Origin: an uncultured Oscillospiraceae bacterium
Lineage (GTDB): Bacteria > Bacillota > Clostridia > Oscillospirales > Acutalibacteraceae
Direction: 5' to 3'
DNA: 15,352 nucleotides
Assembly (NCBI GenBank): GCA_900539855.1
Contig: UQDO01000045.1
Coordinates: 1 to 15,352 of the forward strand
Below are positions 5,668 through 12,399 of this stretch, piece by piece (position 1 is the first letter of the stretch; every line of letters begins with the position of its first letter). Both the position numbers and the translations under genes were made by a program. Below the pieces are notes generated by a model. That model ran no database searches and was not told where the DNA came from. It saw only the letters and a list, made by a program, of their open reading frames with translations.

Positions 5668-6870
5668 ATGCCGCAGATGATAATAAATCACGAAAAGGTG
5701 ACAAAAGAGGCGGCGGAGGAGCTCATAAGGCTCTGCCCGTTTTCCGCCATATCATACGAAAACGGCAGACTCGACATTTCGTCGGGATGTAAAATGTGCC
5801 GACTTTGCGTTAAAAAGGGACCTGCCGGTGTGATAGAATACAAAGAGGACGAAAAAAAGCAGTCGGTCGATAAATCAACGTGGAAGGGCATCGCGGTTTA
5901 TGCCGATCACGACGGCGGACGGCTGCACAACGTGACTCTTGAGCTTTTGGGCAAGGCAGCCGAGCTTGCAAGGGTGACAAAGCATCCGGTATACGCACTG
6001 CTCATCGGTCATTCGCTGGAAAGCGCCGCAAAAACGCTGCTTTCATACGGCGCGGATAAGGTATTTGTCTATGACGACGAGGGGCTTGCCGATTTCAGGG
6101 TGGAGCCTTACACCGACGCCTTCGAGGATTTCATACTTAAAAACAAACCGTCGTCGGTGCTGGTGGGGGCTACGAACTTGGGCCGCAGCTTAGCGCCGAG
6201 GGTGGCTGCAAGGTTCAGAACGGGACTTACCGCCGACTGCACGGTGCTTGAAATGAAGGAAAACACCGATCTTGTGCAGATACGCCCGGCGTTCGGCGGC
6301 AACATAATGGCGCAGATAATAACGCCGGATAACCGTCCGCAGTTCTGCACGGTGCGTTACAAGGTCTTTTCGGCGCCCGAAAGGTGCGAGGCACCGAAAG
6401 GCGAGATCATAAACTGCGCCGTCGATAAAAGGTGGCTCGACTGCCCGACCGTAATAGAGGAAACGATCAAAAAGGCGAGGGAGTCGGATATATCGGAGTC
6501 GGAGGTGCTGGTTGCGGTCGGCAGAGGCTTCAAGTCGAAGGACGACATAAAAATGGCTGAGAGACTGGCTGAGCTGCTGGGCGGCGAGGTCGCCTGCACG
6601 CGTCCGCTGGTTGAAAACGGGTGGTTCGACGCAAAGCACCAGATAGGGCTGAGCGGCAAGACTGTAAAGCCAAAGCTTATAATCACCCTCGGCATTTCGG
6701 GGGCGGTGCAGTTTGCGGCAGGCATGAAGAGCAGCGACACCATAATCGCCGTATCGCTCGACAGCTCGGCGCCTATATTTGACGTCGCGCATTACTGCGT
6801 GACAGCCGATATCTACAAGATGCTGCCGAGTCTTATAAAGCGGATAGAGGAGCATAGTGCCAATGTATAA
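5668..6870 (+). CDS. etfA: Electron transfer flavoprotein alpha subunit with N-terminal ferredoxin-like domain (EtfA/LctC type)
   Basis: This 400-residue protein is longer than ordinary EtfA (about 320-330) because of an N-terminal domain of about 65 residues. That domain carries four cysteines, Cys23 followed by Pro, then Cys41-x2-Cys44-x2-Cys47, enough to bind one [4Fe-4S] cluster. The middle Etf domain starts near residue 72 (WKGIAVYADHD). The C-terminal FAD domain contains VAVGRGFKSKDDI, GEVACTRPLVENGW, HQIGLSGKTVKP and LGISGAVQFAAGM, as in canonical EtfA. Similar ferredoxin-domain EtfA subunits occur in electron-confurcating lactate dehydrogenase complexes, where the cluster domain is the likely contact point for ferredoxin. 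The ATG follows TAAAGGAGGA at eight bases, overlapping the etfB stop. The downstream dehydrogenase gene overlaps its end by 8 bp, suggesting coupled translation and fixed stoichiometry. Confidence 0.96.
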   Translation: MPQMIINHEKVTKEAAEELIRLCPFSAISYENGRLDISSGCKMCRLCVKKGPAGVIEYKEDEKKQSVDKSTWKGIAVYADHDGGRLHNVTLELLGKAAELARVTKHPVYALLIGHSLESAAKTLLSYGADKVFVYDDEGLADFRVEPYTDAFEDFILKNKPSSVLVGATNLGRSLAPRVAARFRTGLTADCTVLEMKENTDLVQIRPAFGGNIMAQIITPDNRPQFCTVRYKVFSAPERCEAPKGEIINCAVDKRWLDCPTVIEETIKKARESDISESEVLVAVGRGFKSKDDIKMAERLAELLGGEVACTRPLVENGWFDAKHQIGLSGKTVKPKLIITLGISGAVQFAAGMKSSDTIIAVSLDSSAPIFDVAHYCVTADIYKMLPSLIKRIEEHSANV

Positions 6871-8254
6871 GAAATTTACAGCAAAAGACAGAGAATACCT
6901 CGAAACGATAATACCGCGCGACCGCCTTTTGTTCGGCGGCGAGATAAGCAGCGACTACAGCCACGACGAGTTGGGCGGCATATCTGCGATGCCCGACGCG
7001 CTTGTGTTTGTGCTGTCCACAGAAGAGGTCTCAGCCGTGATGAAATACGCATACAGAGAAAATCTGCCTGTGGTCGTGCGCGGCTCGGGCACGGGACTTG
7101 TGGGGGCGGGAGTTGCGCTGCACGGCGGAATAATGCTCTGCACGAGCCGTATGGATAAGATATTGGAGCTTGACACGAGCAATCTGACCGTGACGGTCGA
7201 GCCGGGCGTGCTGCTTATGGAGCTTTCGGATTTTGTCGAGCAGAACGGGCTGTTTTATCCGCCCGATCCGGGCGAAAAATCCGCAACGATAGGCGGAAAT
7301 ATATCGACCAACGCCGGCGGCATGCGTGCCGTAAAATACGGCGTGACAAGGGTTTTTGTAAGGGCGCTGACCGTCGTTCTGCCGAACGGCGAAATAATAG
7401 AGCCCGGCGGCAAGGTGGTCAAGAACAGCTCCGGCTACGATCTTCTGGATCTTGTGATAGGCTCGGAAGGCACGCTCGGAATAATAACCGGGGCGACGCT
7501 TCGTCTGCTGCCGCTGCCGACGGTATCTATGAGCCTGCTTGTGCCGTTTGAAACAATGGACGAGGCGCTGCTTGCGGTGCCCGAGATAATAAAATCAAAG
7601 ACCGAGCCGACGGCTATCGAATACATGTCGCGCGAAACGATACTTTTTGCAGAGGATTTTCTCTCGAAGAAATTTCCCGATGATTCGCACGAGGCATACC
7701 TGCTGCTGACCTTTGACGGCAGCGATCAGAAAAGCGTTGAGAGCAGCTATGAAAGGGTGGCTGAGCTGTGTCTGGAAATGGGCGCTTACGACGCGTATTT
7801 TGTCGATACCGAGGAAAGAAAAAAGTCGGTCTGGTCGGCAAGAGGCGCTTTTCTTGAAGCGATCAAGGCATCGACCGATGAAATGGACGAATGTGACGTC
7901 GTCGTGCCGAGAAGTAGGATAGCCGATTTTATAAAATTCACGCACCACTGCGCCAAAGAGGTCGGACTGAGGATACCGTCCTTCGGGCACGCAGGCGACG
8001 GAAACCTGCATGTCTACATATGCCGTGACGGCGCGCCGCAGGACGAGTGGGATCTAAAGCTCAAAAAAGCGTTTGACCTTATGTACGAAAAGGCGAACGA
8101 GCTTGGCGGTAAGGTGTCGGGCGAGCACGGGATAGGCTTTGCAAAGAAGGAATACCTGAAAGCGTCGCTTACAGATGCCGAAATAGTGCTCATGCAGGGC
8201 ATCAAAAAGACCTTTGATCCAAAGAACATTTTGAATCCCGACAAGGTCATCTGA
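6863..8254 (+). CDS. lctD: FAD-dependent 2-hydroxyacid (probably lactate) dehydrogenase, GlcD/LctD family
   Basis: A 463-residue flavoprotein of the GlcD group (VAO/PCMH fold). The N-terminal FAD-binding half contains VVVRGSGTGLVGAGVALHGG (71-90 region), PPDPGEKSATIGGNISTNAG (133-152) and GSEGTLGIIT (200-209). The C-terminal oxidase cap contains GHAGDGNLH with His376 and His383, and GKVSGEHGIG with Glu421/His422, which surround substrate and metal. There is no signal peptide or membrane segment. With ferredoxin-domain EtfA and EtfB in one operon, the likely complex oxidises lactate to pyruvate with NAD+, driven by simultaneous oxidation of reduced ferredoxin. Glycolate or another 2-hydroxyacid is possible, because specificity cannot be read from sequence. 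The ATG at 6863 overlaps the etfA stop (ATGTATAA) and has GAGGAG ten bases upstream; a GTG at 6857 is the alternative. Confidence 0.93.
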   Translation: MYKKFTAKDREYLETIIPRDRLLFGGEISSDYSHDELGGISAMPDALVFVLSTEEVSAVMKYAYRENLPVVVRGSGTGLVGAGVALHGGIMLCTSRMDKILELDTSNLTVTVEPGVLLMELSDFVEQNGLFYPPDPGEKSATIGGNISTNAGGMRAVKYGVTRVFVRALTVVLPNGEIIEPGGKVVKNSSGYDLLDLVIGSEGTLGIITGATLRLLPLPTVSMSLLVPFETMDEALLAVPEIIKSKTEPTAIEYMSRETILFAEDFLSKKFPDDSHEAYLLLTFDGSDQKSVESSYERVAELCLEMGAYDAYFVDTEERKKSVWSARGAFLEAIKASTDEMDECDVVVPRSRIADFIKFTHHCAKEVGLRIPSFGHAGDGNLHVYICRDGAPQDEWDLKLKKAFDLMYEKANELGGKVSGEHGIGFAKKEYLKASLTDAEIVLMQGIKKTFDPKNILNPDKVI

Positions 8255-8307
8255 GCGGCGGAGCCTGAAACTTTAAGCTTTTGTCAGCCAAAAATCTGCG
8301 AAAGAGA

Positions 8308-8338
8308 ACCCGGCAGAAACAGTCCGTTCCTGCCGGGT
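8308..8338 (+). terminator. Probable terminator of the etfB-etfA-lctD operon
   Basis: ACCCGGCAG (8308-8316) pairs perfectly with CTGCCGGGT (8330-8338) around a 13-base loop, 53 bp after the lctD stop. The following sequence, CGATTTATA, is only weakly T-rich, so termination may be incomplete. The adjacent MITE carries further hairpins. Confidence 0.6.
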
Positions 8339-8355
8339 CGATTTATACCTCCGGA

Positions 8356-8532
8356 GACAAATTTTAGTTTAACGGTGTAAAAACCGAAAATCTAATTGTA
8401 TATTTGTAGGGAACGACCTATGTGTCGTTCCCTAAAACCCAATGAAACCGTGCGGAACGACACTCAAGGCTCGTTCCCTACGTTTGTCAATTGATTATAT
8501 AAATGCTATTCACCTATAAACTAAAATTTATC
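8356..8532. mobile_element. MITE-like element with long imperfect terminal inverted repeats (copy B)
   Basis: The left end reads GACAAATTTTAGTTTA, then GGTG, AATTG and GTAGGGAACGA (ending 8416). The reverse complement of the right end reads GATAAATTTTAGTTTA, then GGTG, AATTG and GTAGGGAACGA (8532 back to 8471). The inverted repeats are thus about 61-62 bp, with 19 of the outer 22 positions and all of the inner 11 identical. The centre contains a perfect 10-bp hairpin, AGGGAACGAC (8408-8417) / GTCGTTCCCT (8424-8433), and a shorter one, GGAACGA (8454-8460) / TCGTTCC (8471-8477). There is no open reading frame, so any movement would need a transposase in trans. I see no clear target-site duplication. 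Confidence 0.75.
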
Positions 8533-8555
8533 GGTATTAATAAGCGAATTAAAGC

Positions 8556-8622
8556 GGCAGGAGACAAGCCCCTGCCCTACGTCCGTTAATATACTTTTTG
8601 CACCTATATACTAAAATTTATC
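8556..8622 (+). repeat. Half MITE-like element with a different core (copy C)
   Basis: A hairpin GGCAGG (8556-8561) / CCTGCC (8571-8576) leads through CCCTACGT into CACCTATATACTAAAATTTA plus TC, ending at 8622. This is the right end shared with copies A and B, but 9 bases shorter. The core (GTAGGGCAGGGGC on the minus strand) differs from copy B, and no matching left end is visible. It lies 23 bp from copy B in the same orientation. Confidence 0.65.
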
Positions 8623-8711
8623 TGAGTAATAATACAAAAATTGCCGAAAGGCAAGCTCTTTTGGCAGTCAACATATTCATTACCCTTACAAGCAGAATCA
8701 CACTTTGAACA

Positions 8712-8741
8712 AAAACGGCAAGACCCAAGCCTTGCCGTTTT
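8712..8741. terminator. Terminator of the ECF S-component gene (bidirectional)
   Basis: On the minus strand AAAACGGCAAG, an 8-base loop and CTTGCCGTTTTT form a stem of about 11 bp ending in T5, 44 bp downstream of the S-component stop. On the plus strand the stem is also followed by T4, so it may stop readthrough from the lctD side too. Confidence 0.85.
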
Positions 8742-8784
8742 ATACATTGATTTATAAAAGGAAATCAAGATATCCGACCGGCTG

Positions 8785-9309
8785 CTAAAACAGCTTACTT
8801 GTGACGCCGGTCTTGCTGAGAATGTTGAAAACAAGCGAACCGCTCACCATGCCGCATGCGCCCTGTATCGCATTTCCCAAAACATCGGCTGCGGCACCGG
8901 CAAATCCGTAATAGAAAATCTCAAACAGGAAATATCCGGCGATCATGACCACCTCGCCGACAGCTGCGGCTGCTGTTACGGTGATGACATCGTATTTAAA
9001 GCCGGTCTTTCTGACGCCCTTCACTATATAAAAAATCACGACCGCCATTAAAAATTTAACAACAAATGTCACCGGTGAATACACCGCAAAGCCTAAAATA
9101 AGGTCTGACAGTCCGGCGCCGACGCCTGCCGCAAGTCCGCCCCAGAGAGGTCCTATGCAAAGCGCGGCTACGATTATAAAGCAATCGCCGAAATTAAAAA
9201 ATCCGCCGGTCGGCAGAGGCACCGGAAATACCACCACAGCAACACAGATAAGCGCCGCGAAAAGCGCGGATACCGATATTTTATAAACAGCTTTGTTTTT
9301 CACGATCAT
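8785..9309 (-). CDS. ECF transporter S component (membrane substrate-binding subunit)
   Basis: A 174-residue hydrophobic protein with about six membrane segments (roughly 8-30, 42-60, 62-78, 82-98, 108-134, 145-165). S components bind a vitamin or other micronutrient and work with a shared EcfA/A'/T energising module encoded elsewhere. The segment PVPLPTGGFFNFGDCFIIVA (29-48) followed by GPLWGGLAAGVGAGLSDL and YSPVTFVVKFLMA resembles the family first described for riboflavin-type S components (PF07155/DUF1393), which also includes members for other ligands. The first helix carries small-residue spacing (SALFAALICVA), as expected for contact with EcfT. The ligand is unknown, and I recognise no riboswitch in the 174-bp upstream spacer. 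The SD before the ATG is weak (AAGAGAAGAGT). It is monocistronic with its own terminator. Confidence 0.9.
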   Translation of the reverse strand: MIVKNKAVYKISVSALFAALICVAVVVFPVPLPTGGFFNFGDCFIIVAALCIGPLWGGLAAGVGAGLSDLILGFAVYSPVTFVVKFLMAVVIFYIVKGVRKTGFKYDVITVTAAAAVGEVVMIAGYFLFEIFYYGFAGAAADVLGNAIQGACGMVSGSLVFNILSKTGVTSKLF

Positions 9310-9417
9310 ACTCTTCTCTTAAAATTTATTGCTTCGGCTGAAGAGACTCGAATTCCGTACGCCTTAAAGCTAAAGAATTCCGGTTTTTATTGTCTCATCA
9401 TTTGAAATACGTTAATT

Positions 9418-9487
9418 CGGGTAATAAGCGCAAGGCTGCCGTGCAAATGTATGCGAGCGAAACCGTACGGAGCCCGGCGCTTGTCAG
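9418..9487 (-). repeat. 70-bp dispersed repeat, copy 2
   Basis: Read on the minus strand this block begins CTGACAAG and ends TTGCGCTTATTACCCG, matching copy 1 at 1873-1941 in its first third and final 20 bases, with a variable middle. It starts inside the last codons of ricT and supplies the ricT stop (the TGA in CTGACAAG). Here AAGCGC (9425-9430) and GCGCTT (9477-9482) can pair, followed by GGCT/AGCC and CCGT/ACGG, about 14 bp in all. Copy 1 does not preserve this stem fully. Confidence 0.7.
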
Positions 9488-10362
9488 TCTGTCACGTCGT
9501 CGGCTTTGCTGGCTGACTGCTTCGGGCAGCCTTTTTTGCAGCCGCCCTTGAAGGCGCCCAGCACTACGGCGTCCTCGCGTTTGACGGTCACGGGCAGCGC
9601 GTCCTCATTTCCGCTTAAAGAGACCTTCAGCATGCCGGTCAGCAGACTGACCTCGGTTACCGTGCCCCTGCCCTCCGGCGTATCGACCAGAGAACCCACG
9701 CGCGGTGTTATTTTATTGAGGTATTCATATGCGTCCTGCTCGTATTTCAGGCAGCACATGAGCCTTCCGCATGCGCCCGATATCTTTGTGGGATTGAGCG
9801 ACAAGCCCTGCTCCTTTGCCATTTTGATCGATACCGGCTGGAAGTCGGACAAAAAGCGCGAGCAGCAGAACTGCTGACCGCATATACCCAGTCCGCCCAT
9901 CATTCTTGCCTCGTCTCTCACGCCTATCTGGCGCAGCTCGATCCTTGTGTGGAAATTGCTTGCAAGATCTCTCACAAGCTCCCTGAAATCGACCCTGCCG
10001 TCGGCGGTAAAGAAAAACAGATACTTTGTGCCGTCGAACGATATTTCCACATCGACCAGCTTCATTTCCAGCTTGCGCTCGAGAATTTTCTTTTCGCAAA
10101 AATCAAACGCTGCACTTTCCTTTGCGCGCTTCTCGTTCATGCGCTTTATATCGGCATCGTCAGCCTGCCGGATGACCGGCTTTAACTGACCGACTATCTG
10201 GCTGTCCGGCACGTTGTGATTTTCACTTGCGACCTCGCCGATTTCGGTACCTCTTGATGTGCCGACTATAACGTAACTGCCCTGTGTATATTTCTTACCT
10301 GCCGGATCAAACGAATAAATTCTTCCGTCCGACCGGAATTTAACTCCGATAATTTCTACCAT
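9484..10362 (-). CDS. ricT: PSP1-domain protein RicT (YaaT)
   Basis: This 292-residue protein matches RicT of Firmicutes. In Bacillus subtilis RicT acts with RicA and RicF as an iron-sulfur complex that promotes RNase Y-dependent mRNA maturation and influences the sporulation phosphorelay. The cysteine pattern is diagnostic: GLGICGQQFCCSRFL (158-171; Cys161, 166, 167) and GACGRLMCCLKYE (196-208; Cys198, 203, 204). The N terminus MVEIIGVKFRSDGRIYSFDP and the block VDFRELVRDLASNFHTRIEL are typical of the PSP1 domain. A short C-terminal tail carries an extra CKKGC (275-279). It follows holB by 74 bp, the same neighbour pairing as in Bacillus (holB-yaaT). The ATG has GGAG seven bases upstream. 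The stop codon lies inside copy 2 of the dispersed repeat. Confidence 0.95.
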   Translation of the reverse strand: MVEIIGVKFRSDGRIYSFDPAGKKYTQGSYVIVGTSRGTEIGEVASENHNVPDSQIVGQLKPVIRQADDADIKRMNEKRAKESAAFDFCEKKILERKLEMKLVDVEISFDGTKYLFFFTADGRVDFRELVRDLASNFHTRIELRQIGVRDEARMMGGLGICGQQFCCSRFLSDFQPVSIKMAKEQGLSLNPTKISGACGRLMCCLKYEQDAYEYLNKITPRVGSLVDTPEGRGTVTEVSLLTGMLKVSLSGNEDALPVTVKREDAVVLGAFKGGCKKGCPKQSASKADDVTD

Positions 10363-10376
10363 TAATATCTCCGTCC

Positions 10377-10398
10377 GACCGCCCGAGCGGTCTTTTTT
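10377..10398 (+). terminator. Terminator facing against the ricT operon
   Basis: GACCGC (10377-10382), loop CCGA, GCGGTC (10387-10392), then T6 (10393-10398). The T-run follows the stem only on the plus strand, whereas both flanking genes, holB and ricT, are on the minus strand. It would therefore stop antisense transcripts. On the ricT mRNA the same hairpin sits just upstream of the ribosome binding site without a T-run. Confidence 0.55.
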
Positions 10399-10436
10399 GT
10401 TTTGATTTTATCACAAGTTCTTCTTTAAAACAAGTG

Positions 10437-11393
10437 TTATAAATTTTCAAAAATTTCCGCCGTCATCGCGGTCGATAAAAGCGAAACGAGCAGCGGCTGA
10501 CCGACATGGTGCTTTTGCAGGTCGGAATACCTGCGGACCGTGTCAAGGCATAGAGAGAGCGAGCGCATAGGCACTGCCGAACCACCGCCGCAGGCGGCTG
10601 ATTTAAGATCGCCTGCAAGTCCCAGCTCAAGCTCTGACAAAAACGATGAAAACAGCTGCCGGTCCTTCTCAAGCTCCTTTACGGTTTTTATCGCCGCAAA
10701 CCTGTCCTTTTTATACATGGCGGAAATAAATTCCGACGACAAAATGGCGGCGGTGTTTTTATCTCCTGCCAATATCTTCAGTGCTTTGCCTATGTTGCAG
10801 TGCGAGGCTTTCACGGCTGCCGCCGCTTCCGTCTGCGGCTTGCCGGAAACTTGCGCAGCATACTCCGCTGCCGTCTCATATTCCGGCAGTGAAACACTCA
10901 GCGTAACGCAGCGCGACCGCACCGTGGCAAGCAGCGAGGCAGCGTTTTCACATATCAATATAAACACCATAAACGACGGCGGCTCCTCAAGAATTTTCAG
11001 AAAAGCATTCTGAGCCGGCTCGTTCATTTTGTCACAGTCTTTTAAAATGCACACCTTGCGCTCGGCTTCAATGGGCATTACAAACGCCCCGTCGCGTATC
11101 GACCGCACGGTATCGACCTTAAATGTGGCGCCGTCAGGCGAATATGTATACACGTCCGCAAAGGCATTGTTCATGACAAGCTCACACCTGCGGCATTTTC
11201 CGCAGGGGGCGTTTTCCTCTTTGCAAACGGCTGCGGCGGCAATCATTTTCGCAAGCGTGTACCGTCCGCTTCCGCTTTCGCCTTCTATAATGAAAGCGTG
11301 CGGAAATCTTCCGCTTTTTACGGCGTTTCTGATAACCGTTTTGATTTCGTCATTGCCTGCAAATCCGCTTAAAAGATCCTTTTCAGAGTACAT
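10437..11393 (-). CDS. holB: DNA polymerase III clamp-loader subunit delta'
   Basis: Delta' is part of the clamp loader (tau/gamma, delta, delta') that places the sliding clamp on primed DNA. The protein has 318 residues. Domain I carries a Walker A-like GESGSGR (38-44) in which the usual lysine is arginine; delta' is generally ATPase-dead, so this fits. The zinc module is Cys57, Cys64, Cys67, Cys70 (CGKCRRC). The clamp-loader motif FLKILEEPP is at 131-139 and the sensor SRC at 160-162. The C-terminal part (170-318) is poorly conserved, as usual. The ATG overlaps the end of trpS by 11 bp, indicating translational coupling; the SD is weak. The adjacent ricT is the standard Firmicute neighbour. 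In many relatives tmk is the other neighbour; here it is trpS. Confidence 0.94.
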   Translation of the reverse strand: MYSEKDLLSGFAGNDEIKTVIRNAVKSGRFPHAFIIEGESGSGRYTLAKMIAAAAVCKEENAPCGKCRRCELVMNNAFADVYTYSPDGATFKVDTVRSIRDGAFVMPIEAERKVCILKDCDKMNEPAQNAFLKILEEPPSFMVFILICENAASLLATVRSRCVTLSVSLPEYETAAEYAAQVSGKPQTEAAAAVKASHCNIGKALKILAGDKNTAAILSSEFISAMYKKDRFAAIKTVKELEKDRQLFSSFLSELELGLAGDLKSAACGGGSAVPMRSLSLCLDTVRRYSDLQKHHVGQPLLVSLLSTAMTAEIFENL

Positions 11394-12390
11394 AGCCTAT
11401 TTTCTTCATAACGCGGTAAAGCGTTTTGTTGGCAAGCCTTTCGGCACGTTCGGCACCCTTGCGGTATATTTCCTCAAGCGTCGCCTTGTCGGAAATATAG
11501 CGCTCGTAATTCTCTCTTACCGGACGCAGCTCCTCGACCACCGCTTCGCCGACCGCGGTCTTGAAGTCTCCGTAGCCTTTGCCCTCAAATTCGGCGGTTA
11601 TCTCGTCGGCTGTTTTGCCCGTGACGGCTGAGTATATACCGATAAGATTGTTCACACCCGGCTTGTTTTCGCCGATGCAGACTCTTGCCTCGGAATCGGT
11701 CACGGCGCGCTTGAATTTACGCATTATGTCTTCCGGCTTGTCAAGTATGCCGACCCTTGCGTTTTCGTTTTCGTCCGACTTCGACATTTTCTTTTCCGGA
11801 TCCTGGAGCGACATTATTTTAGCGCCTACCTTAGGTATATACGCTTCCGGAATTTTAAATACGTCGCCGTATATGCCGTTGAAGCGCTCGGCAATGTCGC
11901 GCGCGATCTCAAGATGCTGCTTCTGATCGGCACCCACCGGCACAAGGTCAGGCTTGTAAAGCAGAATGTCGGCAGCCATGAGCACCGGGTATGTAAACAG
12001 ACCGGCGTTGACATTGCCGCTGTTTTTTGCTGATTTGTCCTTGAACTGGGTCATGCGCGACAGCTCGCCGAACTGCGTGTAGCAGTCAAGCAGCCATGCA
12101 AGCTGCGAGTGCGCCGCAACGTGCGACTGCATGAAGATAATGCTTTTCTCCGGGTCGAGACCGATGCTGAGCAGCGTCGCCGCGGCGCTGTATATCTGCT
12201 GCCTCAGCTTCTGCGGCTCCTGCCTTACGGTTATTGCGTGCAGATCGGCGATGCCGAAGATGCAGTCGAAATCGTCCTGCATGTTTTTCCAGTTTTTAAG
12301 CGCACCAACGTAGTTGCCGAGCGTGAAAAGTCCGCTCGACTGTATAAAGCTCAGCGCGCGCTTTTTTTCCGGGATATTCATGTTTTCCAT
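11383..12390 (-). CDS. trpS: Tryptophanyl-tRNA synthetase
   Basis: TrpRS, a class I homodimeric synthetase, charges tRNA-Trp. Its 335 residues are the normal length. The HIGH-equivalent signature is SSGLFTLGNYVGALKNW, with TLGN at 23-26. The residue usually proline in QPSG is serine here (QSSG, 17-20), a mild oddity. GIADLHAIT (46-54), MAADILLYKPDLVPVGADQKQHLE (139-161 region) and the KMSKS loop (201-205) are all intact. The ATG follows TAAGGAG, whose TAA is the stop of the upstream aminotransferase gene nine bases away, so the two are co-transcribed. There is no room for a T-box or tryptophan-responsive leader directly before trpS; any regulation must act at the operon promoter. The holB start lies inside its 3' end. 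Confidence 0.97.
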   Translation of the reverse strand: MENMNIPEKKRALSFIQSSGLFTLGNYVGALKNWKNMQDDFDCIFGIADLHAITVRQEPQKLRQQIYSAAATLLSIGLDPEKSIIFMQSHVAAHSQLAWLLDCYTQFGELSRMTQFKDKSAKNSGNVNAGLFTYPVLMAADILLYKPDLVPVGADQKQHLEIARDIAERFNGIYGDVFKIPEAYIPKVGAKIMSLQDPEKKMSKSDENENARVGILDKPEDIMRKFKRAVTDSEARVCIGENKPGVNNLIGIYSAVTGKTADEITAEFEGKGYGDFKTAVGEAVVEELRPVRENYERYISDKATLEEIYRKGAERAERLANKTLYRVMKKIGYVL

Positions 12391-12399
12391 AGTTTCTCC

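Noticed and set aside
6190..6855. Minus-strand open frame of 221 codons inside etfA
   Set aside because: Opposite the conserved EtfA FAD domain; no start signal and no domain.
8356..8622. CRISPR array in the repeat-rich spacer
   Set aside because: The repeats are few, of unequal length, inverted as well as direct, and lack regular spacers or cas genes; they fit MITE-like elements.
9310..9417. Possible riboswitch upstream of the ECF S-component gene
   Set aside because: S-component genes often have riboswitches, but I recognise none of the conserved cores of the TPP, FMN, cobalamin or preQ1 classes. The repeated GAATTC palindromes alone are not enough.
10437..11393. Novel AAA+ ATPase because of the altered Walker A (GESGSGR)
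   Set aside because: The zinc module, FLKILEEPP, the SRC motif and the ricT neighbour identify clamp-loader delta', in which loss of the Walker lysine is normal.
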